Below are positions 33,406 through 46,886 of a stretch of DNA of 64,000 bases, piece by piece (the first letter of the stretch is position 1; each line of letters opens with the position of its first letter). Below the pieces are notes generated by a model, which did no database searches, was not told the DNA's origin, and worked only from the letters and a program-made list of their open reading frames with translations. Position numbers and translations under genes: made by a program. Origin of the DNA: Diplolepis rosae (lineage: Eukaryota; Arthropoda; Insecta; Hymenoptera; Diplolepididae); NCBI GenBank assembly GCA_030998225.1, contig JAPYXD010000680.1, forward strand, positions 5,828,001 to 5,892,000. The letters run 5' to 3'.

Positions 33406-36400
33406 ATTAACAATAGTAATGGTACGTCGATGTTTGTCATATCGATATCGCCTTATTGATCAATGTGTAAATATCGATATACAATTTCGATTCCGATGTT
33501 TTTGAACAATTGGTTCTCTTTGGCCCGTTTGCTTATTTCCATGGGACGTTAGCGACGACCGACATTATGACTTTATCACAATTTCCTTACTAGCAAATTT
33601 TTTCATGTAAATTGACTACATTTAACGTGGGCACGATTTTTACCCGCAGTCAAAGTAGTAACATTGCATAACGAAATAAAATCACCAAAATCAGAGTAGT
33701 AACTTTAAAATCACTCGTACAATTTCTAACCTAAAAGTGTGACGTGTGCTTCCAAAAAATAAATAACCAACTTCTTGTAGATAATGCAAAAAATAACTTT
33801 CCAGGAAAGATAATTTGACTGAAAATATACAGTTTTATTCTTACTTTAACGTTTATTCCTTTTACTGCAAGTTCTTGGAGAGAAATGAAAAAATAATTTT
33901 TTTAAAATCACTTAATCCATGAATGACAATTTTTTCTTACTTTAACGTTTAACAAAATATAGAAGGGACTACACGTTTTCTTGAATTTTAAAAAAGTTCC
34001 AAAATAATCAATATTTTTCATAGGAACTTCATATATATTCCACAAATATGTTCTTCTTAGCATAAACAAAATTGATCTTTTTCCACCTTTTTTGTTACAG
34101 CTCTAACCTCTTGCATTATGCAAGGAAACAAATATACACTTACGCTGATAATCCGCCATAATACTATAGAAATGTAGCTTAATGAGCTCTAGAACATTGA
34201 AAAATATTTATTATTTCGGAAATTGTTTAAAATTTTCAAAAACATTTAAATTTGTGGATATGTTATAGGTGGAAATCCACTGATCAACATTAAATTTGAA
34301 ATGGGCTGTTAGAATCAACTAGGTTGTCAAACAAATTAAATTCAGAAAATATTTTCAATTTATTACGACCTTAGAGTTACTAAACAAATTAAAATGTTTT
34401 AATACACTTTTGTAGTTTCTATACATGTTTTTTTTTTAATTTAAAGAATTAAGAGTTGAAGGAAAACTGTCAGGAGTTTCAAATTCTTAATATTTTGGAC
34501 AACCTTGACTAATACGAAGTTCAGAAACTAATAGCAGAATCTGTAGGCAAATAATTTTACTATAGATCAAATTCACTTCAAATTATGTTAAAATTGTTAG
34601 GCTGCGGTGAAAAAAATTGATTATGAATTTTATTTCAAAACCCTCCTGATTGTTGAAAATATTCCAAAATGTTATGATCCGTTATAATTATTTTAGTTGA
34701 TACAATTGTTTTAAAAAACCTATTTTAAATTTTAAAAGCGCTAGATCAAGAAGAAAGCGTATAGGCTGTAAAGTTTTTAAGCCGACAATTCCTTAAATTT
34801 TATTGTACTCATTCAATCTTATTTTTATACTTTTTAAAAAAAAAGCTTATTTGATGAAGATAATTTTTTATAAATAAAATAAAGCTAGTTCTTTATTATA
34901 ACGAGAAAATGTCCGTAAGTTATATAGATATTTTAAAGCGTTTCCATAAATATCAATAAAACAAAGTAATCCAATGTTAAATCGTAAACTGTATCTTTTT
35001 TTCAGTACGCCATACGATCTTAAACAACCGAATTGAGAAAATAATTAATTCATAAAAATTCTATGAGTTCAACGTTCATATGGGTTCGCTGGGTTTCCAT
35101 ACTTGTACTTCTGTTAAGAAAATAATATTACTTTAGTAATTAATGCAGTAAACCGCGTCAGAATGTCTGTATGTTATGCGCGAAAATGTTCAGTAATATC
35201 TACATTTTGAGAAAAAAAAATGTTTGATGTTAAAAGCCAAATAATTTGAATATTAAATCGTAGGTATTATTTTAGTTACATTTTTCTAATAGGCTTAGTC
35301 ATTTCTTTATAATTTAGGGGAATTATCGAAGAAGTATTGTCCCTAAAATAAAAAATATATAAAACAATAAAAATTAGATGAATAAAATAAATGTATTAAA
35401 ATTATGATTCATTACCAATTTCTAATGAAGAAGTGGTTTTTACCTTGATGATGACTAAAGAAAGAATAATTAAAAAACCATTATTGAATAGAAAAAAATT
35501 AAGATTTAATGAAAAAATAAATATTTTAAATCAGAAAAATTATCATTAAAATATGAACTATTGAATATAAGAACAAAGTGATCGGGTTTAAATTAACGTC
35601 TGGACTTTAAATCTACTTTTCGAATACATTTACAAAAATAATTTATGCCTTCTCTTAACTCATTAAATTTTTTTTTTATATTGACAAAATTTCTTTCGAG
35701 AATATTGATCCTTTTGATAGCAGGAACCAAAGAGAGTTTCATTTTTCGTTATATAGATGAATGAATGTAGTATTTCAATTTACAATCTTTTCAACAGAAT
35801 ATGGATCAATAAATTTAATTAAAATTCGTAAAGTTTTTTTCGTAAACGACTTATTTTTATATTTAGTTATTTTGATAAAAATTGGAAAACAAAATGCAAA
35901 ATAAAATCACAAGAGAAATAGCAAAATTTATCAGTGGAAAATGAAATAATATTCAGACATTTGCCGAAGAATAATTCAAGTGTCAGCCAGACAAGTGAAA
36001 ATGGAATGTCAGAATCAGACAGAATTTACATTCACGAGTAGAACATATTGTAATTCTTCTGTCTCAAGAAATTGCATAAGGGTCGTTCTAAAAATTTTGT
36101 GGAATTTGGACTATCAATTAAAAAAAAAATAATAATTTCATAATTTTAAAATTGCAATAGAAATTTATTTTTTCTATTGTACCAGCGGGTCAAGAAATGC
36201 ATTTGATTGACCCTGCAGGGCAAACACATCTAATTTTTTATCCCCCACTAGAAAAAAAACGTGTGCTACATGGGCATTTATCTGCGTCTTCAGGTTTTTA
36301 ATTATATTTCATGTTATTAAGATTATTCAGAAATGCTTTACCCAGATATATGCCGATTTGTAAAAATTTTTTTTAACTTTCACAAAATTAACAATAAAAA
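33406..36400. other. Long AT-rich stretch, no gene
   Basis: Part of the long first intron. 34080-34280 matches 39390-39600 (TTTGTTACA-CTCTAACCTCTTGCATTA, then AGAACATTNAAAAAT), showing another dispersed family. Nothing else is recognisable. Confidence 0.55.
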
Positions 36401-37140
36401 TCTGCTCGCTTCGCGGGTACATTCTCATCGCTTGCAAGTTTGAGCGCGCCTAGGGCGAGCGATTCGATCGTCGCGCTTTTCGCACTCCGTTCTGTTTGGA
36501 TCTCGCGCTTCGCGCTCGATCTTATATTCTTCGCATACATGTAAATTTATTTCTTGTAACTTAATACTGAAGCTCAAGTCAATTTTTTAATATTGTAGAT
36601 GTGGATTATATGTTCACAAAGTTATTAAACCTGTTTTTAATTTCAAATGACATCATCATCATGACACTCGCCTTCGCGCTCGATTTTCTGTATACATTTC
36701 TGTAGCTTTCTAATAATTTACATGATTAAAAAAAAAGTTATCTTCTTCAAAATATCTCAAAAAGGAAAAAAATTCGTAAACTGTTTCTAAGCAAACGATT
36801 TTGTATTCTAACACTTATTTTGTATCTCACATATTTTGGTTCAAAAATGGAAAATTGATTTTCAATATTTAAAATCATAACATAAAATATACATCTTGCC
36901 AAATAATGTCCTACTGAGAATTTGTAGACCTCATTTAGGCAAATAATTTTCCATCTCAACGTTTTCTTCGTGTGTCACATATTTTGTTTAAATAATTGGA
37001 TTTTCGAATTTTAATCGTATTTTTAGAAATTAAAATGAAAAATATACGTTTTATCAGAAACTACCTCAGACAATTTTGTAGATCTTATTAAAATGAACAA
37101 TTTTCAAAACTTATCGTATATACGACCTACTACTACAGAC
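36400..37140. repeat. Copy of the GCGCTTCGCGCTC / TAGATCT dispersed repeat
   Basis: The order is the same as at 3280 and 11050. The site ACTTAATACTGAAGCTCAAG (about 36568-36587) is uninterrupted, whereas the copy at 9660-10970 carries a 1.28-kb element there. Confidence 0.75.
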
Positions 37141-38283
37141 AGATAGACACTTTTGTAAAAACCTTCTTTTTTGACTCAGGAGGTCTCAAAAAGTAAAGAT
37201 TTTGATGAAAATTCCAAAAGTGATTTTTCACATAAAACCAATACCTTCTCATATGATGAGAATGTAAAATCATAGTGCACTGAATTTTTAGTGCGACTTC
37301 TAAAGATAGTCAGATCTCGTAGATTTATCTCTTGGAAAAATTCCACTTCAGAAGAAGAAAATAATGTAAGAAAAATTATTGATCATATCACAAAAGAACT
37401 GTTCTAAGACGACTCGAGAAATCAGATTAAATGATATTCTTATATTTTGTTTACTTTTTTCAATATCTTAAATTGAGTGAATAATAAATTGCACTCCAAC
37501 AAATTTTTCTATATTACTATATTACTATATATATATATATATGGTATTTTAATTCCTTAGTAGAAATTTTTTCATGATCTCATTAACTCATCTCTTTCTG
37601 CTGGAACAATGATAGAATTATAAAGTAGGAAATGCAATTTTCTGAAGCTCTACGATAAGAGTTTTAGAATGAATATCAGACAATTTCCTTCACTCTCTCC
37701 TAAATTTATACGGAATACCGGAGAGATCATTAGGACTCGCTCAGCAATTCTGAACTCGGAAGGAAAACATTTGGGCACTTCGCTACGTCCATCTGACTAT
37801 CTGGGCAGCCCCCCGCCCTCTCCCCTACCTATCCAATGTTACTTTCATACTGACTACCATTCTGCAGGTCTCTCACTCTTTCTCTCTCATATATTCCCGT
37901 CGCCATCTGTACAATTGTCCTGCTTTATAGTCATTCTATAGTCCGAAAATTCGGTAGTATCCTACAATTACGCTATAGTGAAACGTTTCTCGCATACAAT
38001 CTCGAGTAGACCGCAATTTGAACATGTTGCCCTTACTACGTGTACAACCGAGAAGAGATAATTGGTTCCCGGATTTCTCTGAGATACTGAGTCCATCTCA
38101 TATGTGGAAGCTGCGAGCTTTACTTTATAAATTAAGTTAGGAGTGTTTCTGATTTTGTAAAATGAGGTGCGAAAAGAGAAATTAGTCATAAAGCTTTTAA
38201 AAAATGCAAATTTTTATTTTGAACGGTTATTAAAGGCTAAACATGGAATACAAAATTTAATTGTCTAAAACTAGTTACGCGTT
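37141..38283. other. No gene recognised
   Basis: A short AT microsatellite lies at 37523-37541. The segment 37660-38000 is somewhat richer in GC with a CTCTCT-rich stretch but has no supported coding sequence. Confidence 0.5.
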
Positions 38284-38287
38284 TTAA

Positions 38288-40324
38288 GGGTATGAATTAA
38301 TCGGACTACGTGACTAAATTATACATTAATTTGTTCGTGTAAGATAAATTTTTACATTCTCATCGTTTTATGTGAAAAATGACTTTTCAAATTTTCAACA
38401 AATCTCGACGTTTTGAGACCGCCTGGGTAATAAAAAAAGGTTTTTACGAAAGTTGTCGTTGTCTGTAAGCATGATAACTTTCGAAAGAATTATCGGATTG
38501 GTTTGCGCTTTGGCACACTTCTAGAGGGCCAAAAAAAGGACGGTTTCGTTAACCAGCTGTTTTTGACCAATGATTCTGGGTTTAGCCATCATAAACGTTT
38601 GTCTAAATATCAAAAATTTAATTTTCCCGCCAAAATATACGAGATGGGAAAAAAATTCTAAGACACAAAATTGTCTATTTCAAAGGGATCTACAAATTTT
38701 CTTATGACCATTTTTTCATAAGTTATATTTTTTTATGAATGAAAAATATTATTAAAAATAAAAACTTTTGGTTTTCAGAAAAACTATACGAGATACGAAA
38801 AAAATGTTGCTGAAAAAATTTGTCATCTCAATAAAATATACAAATTTACTTCGAACCATTTTTTTATTGGACACGTAGTTTTTGATTTAATCATAAATAC
38901 AGTACCGGTCAGATTTGTGTGACCACCTGTTTTTCAATAATTGCTTAAATTATCCTAATTTGAATTATGTAAGTGAAAAAATGTATTCTTTTAATTACAT
39001 TCAAAGCTATCAAAATTCTTTATAATATGAGCCCAGCATGAATTCGTTTTGTTAAATTTTGAAGAAGTTATTGCAGAAATAATCAAGATTTAAATGCTAT
39101 TTTAAATTTTAAAGAACTTTCGAAATAATCAACATTTTTTAATGTTCTTGGACTAATTTTAAAGCTAAATTTCTACAAAATCTAATTAAATTCTTAGAAT
39201 CAATGTGTAATTTTTTTTTACCTACTGCTCGAGGTTAAAGTTCAAATATAAAAGTTGGAAAAATTCCAATACTGCTTTTGCTGAGAAAACATTTTTTATA
39301 AGATATATAAAACATATAATCATGAATTTTGTATTGTATTCCCTTAAAACATATATTCATATGATCTTTATTATGATTTACCTACAGATAAAATGTTTTC
39401 GAAATTTCTCTACTTTTTTGTTACAATTTCAACTCTTTGCATTAGGCAAGAAAATAATTATATATGTATAATGGCAATTCACTGCGATTCTGTAGAATCT
39501 TAGCTTTAAAATGAGCCTAAGAACATTAAAAAATGTGGATCTTTTTAAAACTTATTTAAAATTTAAGAAAACATTGAAATTTGGACTTTTTTGCAATAAC
39601 TTCTTCAAAATTTAAGGAAACAACTTCATTCGAGACTAATTTTTAAAATAATTTTTATGGCTTTCACATTATTAAGAGAACAAATTTCATCACTTACACT
39701 TACGTAGTGTACGTTATAAAAAATGATAAATTCCATTTAGCATACAATCTGAGCGAGATACAAAAAAACTGTTAAGAAACAAAATTGTTTATTTCAAAGA
39801 GATCTATAAATTTTCTTCTAACCATTTTTTCATACAAGCTATATATGGAAATTATTTAAAAATTTTGTTTATTGATGAAAAATATTATTTTGCAAGTGTA
39901 GCTCTAATGGGTCTACAATAGAAATTGAGCGCGAAGCGCAAGTATTACGATGAGAATGTGTTCCTTGAAGCCAATAGAGTCTTAAGTAAACGGAATTTCC
40001 TTAATCATTTGAAATCAAAAACAAATTTAAATGTGCCCGCGAATTTAATTTACTAAACATCTTTGTGAAAATAGGGGAACGTACCAAAAGACAATAAAGC
40101 ACGTCTGTTAATTTCTTGTTGGTAAAAATTTTGCGAAAATTAGAAGTCTCATCGATAATTACAGTTAACTGTAAAAGTTCTTGCAAAATTTTCACTCAAA
40201 CGAAATTGACATCATTTCCTGTCGTATTTCTCAAGTTTTCAAAAAGATATTTTGTGGCATGAAAATGTTATTCTACATGAACTTTTACAAAAATTTGGTC
40301 ACGTGGTCTGGTTGATCTATGGCC
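38288..40324. mobile_element. Large TTAA-flanked element with internal repeats
   Basis: The left end GGGTATGAATTAATCGGACT, then ACGTGACTAAATT, matches the reversed right end GGCCATAGATCAACCAGACC, then ACGTGACCAAATT. TTAA lies at 38284-38287 and 40325-40328. Inside are blocks of the TAGATCT repeat and a foldback (about 38902-39700) starting with a Tc1-like CAGTACCGGTCAGATTTGTG. Confidence 0.7.
38902..39700. repeat. Foldback with a Tc1-like left end
   Basis: CAGTACCGGTCAGATTTGTG begins after TA and resembles Tc1-type termini. Segments at 39000-39180 and 39510-39690 are inverted relative to each other (for example TTTTGAAGAAGTTATTGCA against TGCAATAACTTCTTCAAAA). A matching right terminus was not found. 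Confidence 0.55.
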
Positions 40325-40386
40325 TTAAGTAACTGTAAAGTTAAATGCAGTGAAAAATACAGTTGACAGGAAATCCAAATTATTTG

Positions 40387-40658
40387 CTCTCTAAATCTGA
40401 ATCAGTCAAATTTTCACAGTTTTAATCAGTGATTTGCCTTTTCACTGATTCACCAGTGAAAAAATATATTTCACTGTTAAATCAGTTGATTATCACTGAT
40501 TGAATCAGTGAAAAAAATGTTTTCACTATTAAATCAGTTAATTTTCACTCAAGCAATCTGTGGTATTTGACTGATTTACACTAAACTCTTTTTAGCTATT
40601 TTAGTCAGTCAAATTTTACTGATAATCAGTAGATTTTGACTGATTCATATTTAGAGAG
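40387..40658. mobile_element. Iterated-motif MITE (CTGATTCAGTGAAA type), TG flanks, 272 bp
   Basis: The ends are CTCTCTAAATCTGAATCAGT and, reversed, CTCTCTAAATATGAATCAGT. TG lies on both sides (40385-40386 and 40659-40660). It is the same element as 46615-46886 in the opposite orientation and has exactly the same length. Confidence 0.88.
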
Positions 40659-40923
40659 TGTCGTTTCGTATAATTCATAATTGCAATTTATTTAAATAAA
40701 CATTGCCGAGTAGTAAAATTGATGTATATGATACGTAATTCTAACAGTGTCGATAGTGCGATTCGCTGCGTATAGTTAATAAAGTGACTTATACAGAAAT
40801 ATCAGTAAATTTTACTAGTCCGAACGCTACGCCCAACTTAAGTATTGAATGCGGCTTAAAAATAATAGCTTTTTCGTTGAACTAAATACCAATGGGTGTA
40901 CTTGATTTGTGGAACCTAACATC

Positions 40924-41217
40924 GAGAAAAATTTTTCTTTATTTTATAGAAAGATTTTTCTTCTTAAATCCTTTCATATGTTTCTATATGTCATTGATGT
41001 GTCATCATCCAATACTTTTCGTCCTTCCTATTCTTAAATCATAAATTAGATGGGTTTTTCATAGCAGATAAACGTAAAAGAAAGATCAAGTTATGTTTAT
41101 ATCTGCTGTGAAAAATCCATTTGAGTTATTAATTTAAGAATGGGAAGGACGAAACGTATTGGATAAAATCACGTCAATGACATGCCCATAAAATGTAAAT
41201 ATTTCCCCGCAAATTAA
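40924..41217. repeat. Hairpin repeat
   Basis: Arms containing TCCAATACTTTTCGTCCTTC and its mirror GAAGGACGAAACGTATTGGA surround a centre at about 41090. The remaining 41218-42172 is AT-rich with no recognisable feature beyond short CAGTGAGA-type motifs. Confidence 0.75.
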
Positions 41218-42174
41218 AGGATTTTTATACGTTTGTGAGAGTATCGTTACGATTCTCAGGTTTGTCAGCTGAAACAATTTGATCAGTTATTAGATATCTC
41301 CTACCGCTTTTTTCATGGTTTCATATTCAGACTTTTTTGAAAATTTAAAAAATTGTTAAACCTGAGAAGTAAAAAATTACCTATATCATATTTTTTTATC
41401 TGGTTCAATACTTTTAGTGTAAAAGTTTAGAAAACATATAAAAGGTAATTTGGTTGCTCTCGTACATAAATCGTCATATTATGGTCCAGAACGGTAATAA
41501 AACACACGGCCTGATCGGGTCTGGAATGGATTATACTACGTGGCCAGGCTGCCAGATTTGGGCCTAGGCAGACCGTATGCTTCATTACCATATTATTAAT
41601 TTTTCACAACATAATATTGTATAATTGTATAATAATGAATTGTAGTTGTATTTTTCTTCAAAGATTTTCTACATGAGGAAACTCAAGTTTATAATTTTTA
41701 TTTAACTATGTTTAGATTCAAGGAAAAACCTGTCACAGTGAGACTTTTTCGTAGAAAAAGTGAAATTTTAGAAAAACTGTATGATGAATTTGACTATAGA
41801 TCATAGAAAACTTTATTATAATCTTAATTTAAAAAAAAAATAATGTGTGTCCTAAATTAAAAAATGGCCGTAACATTCATAATACTCCTTGAGAAAAATT
41901 AAGTGTCGGAAAAGTTCATAAATACTTTTCCACGGTCATCCTTGAGCTTTCTGTGATTATGCTAAAGAAACAAATACTTAATTGCTAACTTTGAGCGGAA
42001 AATTAAAAATCGTTACGGTCGAAATTTTCTTTATTTTATAGAAAGTTTTTTCTTCTTAAATCCTCTCATATTTTTCTCTTAAGGCCGTTTAACCAATTAA
42101 ATACCACCACTTTTCTAATAAAATAATAATTTAAATAAAAAAATTTGTTGTAAATAAATGCCCACACGGAGAAA

Positions 42175-42443
42175 CTTTTTATATCAATTTTTACTATAGA
42201 ATTTTTCAATTTAGGGAAAAACGTATCACTTTGAGAATTTTTGTTAATAAAAATACTAAACTTTCTAATAATGATATGAAACTTTATTATAAACTATAGT
42301 AAAATTTGCTATGAACTATGCTAAAGTTTCATATCATTATTAGAAAGTTTAGTATTTTTATTAACAAAAATTCTCAAAGTGATACGTTTTTCCCTAAATT
42401 GAAAAAGACTATAGTAAAAATTGATATAAAAAGTTTCTCCGTG
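42175..42443. mobile_element. CACGGAGAAAC hairpin MITE, CA flanks
   Basis: The ends CACGGAGAAACTTTTTATAT and its mirror continue into an almost complete palindrome (269 bp, centre near 42305). CA lies on both sides (42173-42174 and 42444-42445). Confidence 0.88.
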
Positions 42444-42445
42444 CA

Positions 42446-44005
42446 ATTCATTAATTTCCTTTCATAATCTTATTTTTATTTTCTAATTATAACATTTTTG
42501 TCAACTGATCTTCTAATGTTCTTTAAATACAAATTAAATCCGATTGACCGTTTTCTTTTGTACAAGTCAAATTTTTTAATCATTAATAACTATTATAAGA
42601 CAGTAATTTACTCTTGTCTAATTGCAGAATATGATATCCCTAGTGTTGTGCTTACAAACATTTTGTCCTTTCTTTTCTTACTGAAAAGTGAAAGGTTTTT
42701 GAGATATGCCCATATATAAGACCACCGAAAAGAAATTCTTATTTCGTCACACGACAAGTTTAGTATCGACCAAGTTCGTACAGGAACAGTAACCTGGAAG
42801 TTTTACAATTCTGTTCGGTCTGACAGAAAAAGCAAAGTCGCAGAGCAAATGAAGCAAAAGAGACTTGGTATAGTATATGAGGGCTGGGGATTTTAAACGT
42901 GAGGAACCGGAAGGTAAAATAGGAGAAAGTACAGAAAGACGAAGAAGAAGAATAGAAAGGAATAGAAAGAGCATTCATTTAGAAAAGGTTTTGCACGATG
43001 GCCAGGGAATTCAGGGACAGGGGGGAAAAGGACTGAATGTCGATGAGAAGTATTTGTGAAGAGGCTCGAAAGCATGCAGATTCTGCAAATGCACTGTAGA
43101 TTCGCGCATTTCGTGGAACACTTTCCAGAACTGAAGAAAGCGTAGTTTGCATACGCATTACTAACGAAGAACTGAGTTTAGCGAGATGCATCGCTACTAA
43201 GATGTCTGGTTTCTTAAGACCTCGAAATAGAATAAAAAGTTTCTCGTCTAGATCTCATTTTCGAACTTATAAGATATACATCAAAATTCTGATGAGAGAG
43301 AAGTACACAATCTACTAACGGATTTAGGCTTTTATAAAATATTAAAATATTTTTTTAAACTTAGAGTAATATCCCACGTAAAAATTTCCAGGCCTGGCTC
43401 TAGCTCGCAATAAAACGCTGAGCCATGCTTGGGCCTAGACTGGGACAGAACTGGTCGCCAGCATAGGCCCATACCTGGTTTGGCGTCTCTTGTAATTACA
43501 CAGCTCGACAGGCTTAAGCCCAGTCTGAGCCATGCCAAAATTTCTTCGAGAAATATTGCGAAAAGATTTATAAATAGTGAATGTTAAATGAATTTTTTTG
43601 CTCAAAAGTAAAAGAGAGTGGAGTTTCTGATTGTTCCTCTGATTCTTCGATTTTGTTCCTCCTTATCCTATCCTATCTCGTATTCTCAGTGAATTGCTGC
43701 CTTTAACGTTCGTAGTGAATCTGAGGTTACAAGAACTTGCAGAAAAAACTTTATCCATCGAGTACAGAAGTAGTTTTCTTCGAAGTACAACAGCTCGACA
43801 TAATAGGGTCATTAGGCCTGACCCAGTAATTTTACTACGATTCTAGGCGAACTCGAGAAAAGAAAGAAGAGTTTTTAGTTCTTAGGGTGGAGATAAAATT
43901 GCAAAAAAGTGAAATATCGTTTCCAGAGGGAAAACTTCTAGGCATTTAGTTCTTTTACTTGAAGATAATTAAACGTGTTTTCTTTCTTTAAATAATCATA
44001 TTTCC
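42446..44005. other. No gene; short palindromic-motif block
   Basis: 43380-43545 consists of repeated GGCCTGGCTC/GAGCCATGC/GGGCCTAG motifs, like the iterated-motif elements, but its ends are unclear. Open frames at 42877-43191 have no supporting domain. Confidence 0.5.
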
Positions 44006-44009
44006 TTAA

Positions 44010-45080
44010 AAAATGTCTTATTCAGAAGACAAATTCTGGTGCGAAGATATAATATATTATTTAAAAATTATCTAGATGGTTGTATAAAGCTCTATATAAT
44101 TCTTAATCAGATTTAAACAATAGAAATATTGTCTAAGACCCTCTAGAGGGTCTAATCAGGTACTAGGCAGTCTTCCACAACTGGAAAACTTCATAACATT
44201 ATCTGAAGGACCTGACCAAATTTTTTCCAGAATACAGTTAGTCTAAGACAAAAATATTGTTTAAAAATTATTAAGATGGTCTGATAAGGTTCTGTCCAGG
44301 TTTTATCCAAAATCCCACAATGGAAAAATTGTTCAAGACTCTCTGGAGGATCTCATTAGATACTGAGTCCCTTTTTATTAGATACAAATTCTACAATCTT
44401 GAATAGAGTTTCTAACAAGGTGCGCCTAAGATACTAGCCAGCTTTCTACAATAGAAAAATTGTCCAACACTCACTAAAGGGTCGGATTTGATACGAGGCA
44501 GCTTTACACAATTAGGAAATTTGCTAATATTATCTAGACAAACTGATCAAATACTATTCAAATTATTGTTACTTCACTTTGGAAAATATCATTTAAAGGT
44601 CATCTAGTTGGTCTGATAAGATCCTTTCTATATGCTTTTTATTGTTAAATATAAAATTTTCCATGTTAGACGAATTTTTTAGATGCTCTAGAAACTCTCA
44701 TTAGATACTAGATAATCTTCCACAATTTGAAAAATTTATATTTATATTATATTGTTCAAAAGTTATCTAAATGTTACACTCAGATCTATTTAGATACTCG
44801 GCAGCCAATACTATTTAGAAAAACTGATAAGATTCTTTTCCAAAACTAGATACTTGTAAAACTTTATAACTTTATCTAGACAGTCTAACCAGGCCCTATT
44901 CCGATGATAGATAGTCTATATGAATAAGTATAGTCCCACAGCTAGCCCATTGGTCTAACAAGGTACTATCCAGATACTCGTCAGTATTCTACAAGCGACA
45001 AATTTCCTAACTCTTAAAATATTTTGATCAGTCGTAATCTAGATTTTGGGTAGTTTTTCAAGATACAAAAAGTTTTACAA
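44010..45080. repeat. Degenerate array of ~120-bp units
   Basis: Around eight diverged units share the order TCTAGAGGGTCTAATCAG, then GATACTAGGCAGTCTTCCAC, then AATGGAAAATT, then GTCTAA. None of the units is intact, so this is an old array. Confidence 0.65.
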
Positions 45081-45861
45081 ATCTAAAAACACATTTGAAA
45101 TTGGATAAAAAAAGTCGATTCAGTTGGGGGTTAAAAAATAAATGTAACACTGATCTTTAATTAATCATGGGCGACCGTTCATTGGCTTGGTTCTCCAACC
45201 TCTTCAGGCTCTATTTAATGCAAAAATCTTTATTTTAGATGTAGATTAAACAAAATTTAACAAAATGAAACAATTTTTATATAGAAATATAATATAAATT
45301 AAAATTTTGAAGAACCAAATTATAATTACTTGGAATTTTTTGAAATTTTATATTTAAAACACTGAGAATGTCAAAAATTAAAATTAGATATTAGAAAAAT
45401 TTGATTTTTTTAAAATGGTGGATGTGTAAAGACTTAGTTAATTTTTCTCTTTAAAAAAAACGCTCATTTTTCGGCTGTAAACAAAAATATTTATCGGAAT
45501 AAAAATTCCTTCATCCACCAATTAAATATAGATGAGTATTATTTACATTTTAACAAAATATTTTTTTCCTAACTTACATCGAGTTATAGCTTCCAAGACT
45601 ATATATTATGAACTTCCTGACTTATTTGCAACTTACGCTAAAGCAATTTTGTGCAAATCGATTTTTTGAAATTTTCAATTAACACATGTCTTCCTTAAAA
45701 TTTTCGTGATTACGATAATCGAAATTGATATTTTTTCTCCGATATCAGATTCACTTTAGAGGTTCGATTTTTTGTAAATATGCGTAGAAAATATGTCATT
45801 ACTCAACCTAAAAAACCGGAGAGAAATATAAATGAAAATTTTGAAGAACAAAATTATAATA

Positions 45862-46055
45862 AGACGGAGAAAAATGGAGATCAGAAAAATATGAATGATT
45901 ACTAAAAACCAGGAATGACTACTAAGTAAGAAAAGAGAGTATTAAACAGTACAGAATTCATTCCCAGACTGCGTAACACTCTTTTTTCTCACTTGCAGAT
46001 CATTCCTCATTTTTAGTAACCATTCATATTCTTCTGATCTCTATTTTTCTCCGTG
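45862..46055. mobile_element. CACGGAGAAAAA MITE, TA flanks
   Basis: The ends are AGACGGAGAAAAATGGAGAT and, reversed, CACGGAGAAAAATAGAGATC. TA lies on both sides (45860-45861 and 46056-46057). The host sequence ATTATAATTACTTGGAATT at 45325-45343 shows the uninterrupted site. Confidence 0.82.
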
Positions 46056-46513
46056 TACCTAGAATTTTCTGAAGTTTTACATTTAAAACACTTGGGAAGT
46101 CAAAAATTAAAATATAAATAAGACAATAACACAGTAAGTCAAAAAGTAAAATTCTAACTAGCAAATTTCACAACTCATCTCTTATTTATAAACCGAAGTC
46201 ACTAATATTAATATAACTAACAAAACTTTTTATACAGTATATAAGTTTAGATTAATGTTAGTTATATTCATATTAGTGACTCCAGTTTATAATTAAGAGA
46301 TGACATTGTGAAATTTGTTAGTTGGAATTTTACTTTTGAACTTAACATGTGACTGTCTTATTTGCATTTCAATTTTTGATTTTCCAAGTGTTATAAATGT
46401 AAAACTTCAGAAAAGATTAGGTAATTATAACTTGGTTCTTCAAAATTTTCATTTATATTATATTTAAATATAATTATTTTTTTTTATTTTTTAAATTTTG
46501 TTTAATCGACATA

Positions 46514-46612
46514 CAGTCGAGACTCGTTTATCGGGACGTTAGAGATGGACCAATCAAACGCTTCCCCCCAAACGAGCCCTATTAGGAGGTCCCAATAAAC
46601 GAGTCCCGACTG
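46514..46612. mobile_element. 99-bp MITE with pogo-like ends, TA flanks
   Basis: CAGTCGAGACTCGTTTATCG on the left mirrors ...CAATAAACGAGTCCCGACTG on the right. TA lies on both sides (46512-46513 and 46613-46614). CAGTCGAGACTCG-type ends suggest the pogo/Tigger branch, but there is no transposase. Confidence 0.85.
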
Positions 46613-46614
46613 TA

Positions 46615-46886
46615 CTCTCTAAATCTGAATCAGTCAAAATCTACTGATTATCAGTAAAATTGGACTGATTCAAATAGCTAAAGAGTGGTTACTGTAAATC
46701 AGTCAAATTTTACTGATTATTTCAGTGGAAATCAACTGATTTAACAGTGAAAAATATTTTTTTATTGATTCAATCAGTGAAAATTAACTGATTGGTCAGT
46801 GAAAAATATTTTTTCACCGATGAATCAGTGAAAACGCAAATTACTGATTCAATCAGTAAAAATTTCACTGATTCAGATTTAGGGAG
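46615..46886. mobile_element. Iterated-motif MITE (CTGATTCAGTGAAA type), TA flanks, 272 bp
   Basis: It starts immediately after the TA that also ends the 99-bp MITE. The ends are CTCTCTAAATCTGAATCAGT and, reversed, CTCCCTAAATCTGAATCAGT. TA lies at 46613-46614 and 46887-46888. Confidence 0.88.

Noticed and set aside
37523..37541. Functional AT repeat
   Set aside because: It is a short ordinary microsatellite with no context suggesting a role.
42877..43191. Short frames rich in K, R and E as a possible exon
   Set aside because: The charged composition follows from purine-rich DNA. There is no consistent frame or splice signal.
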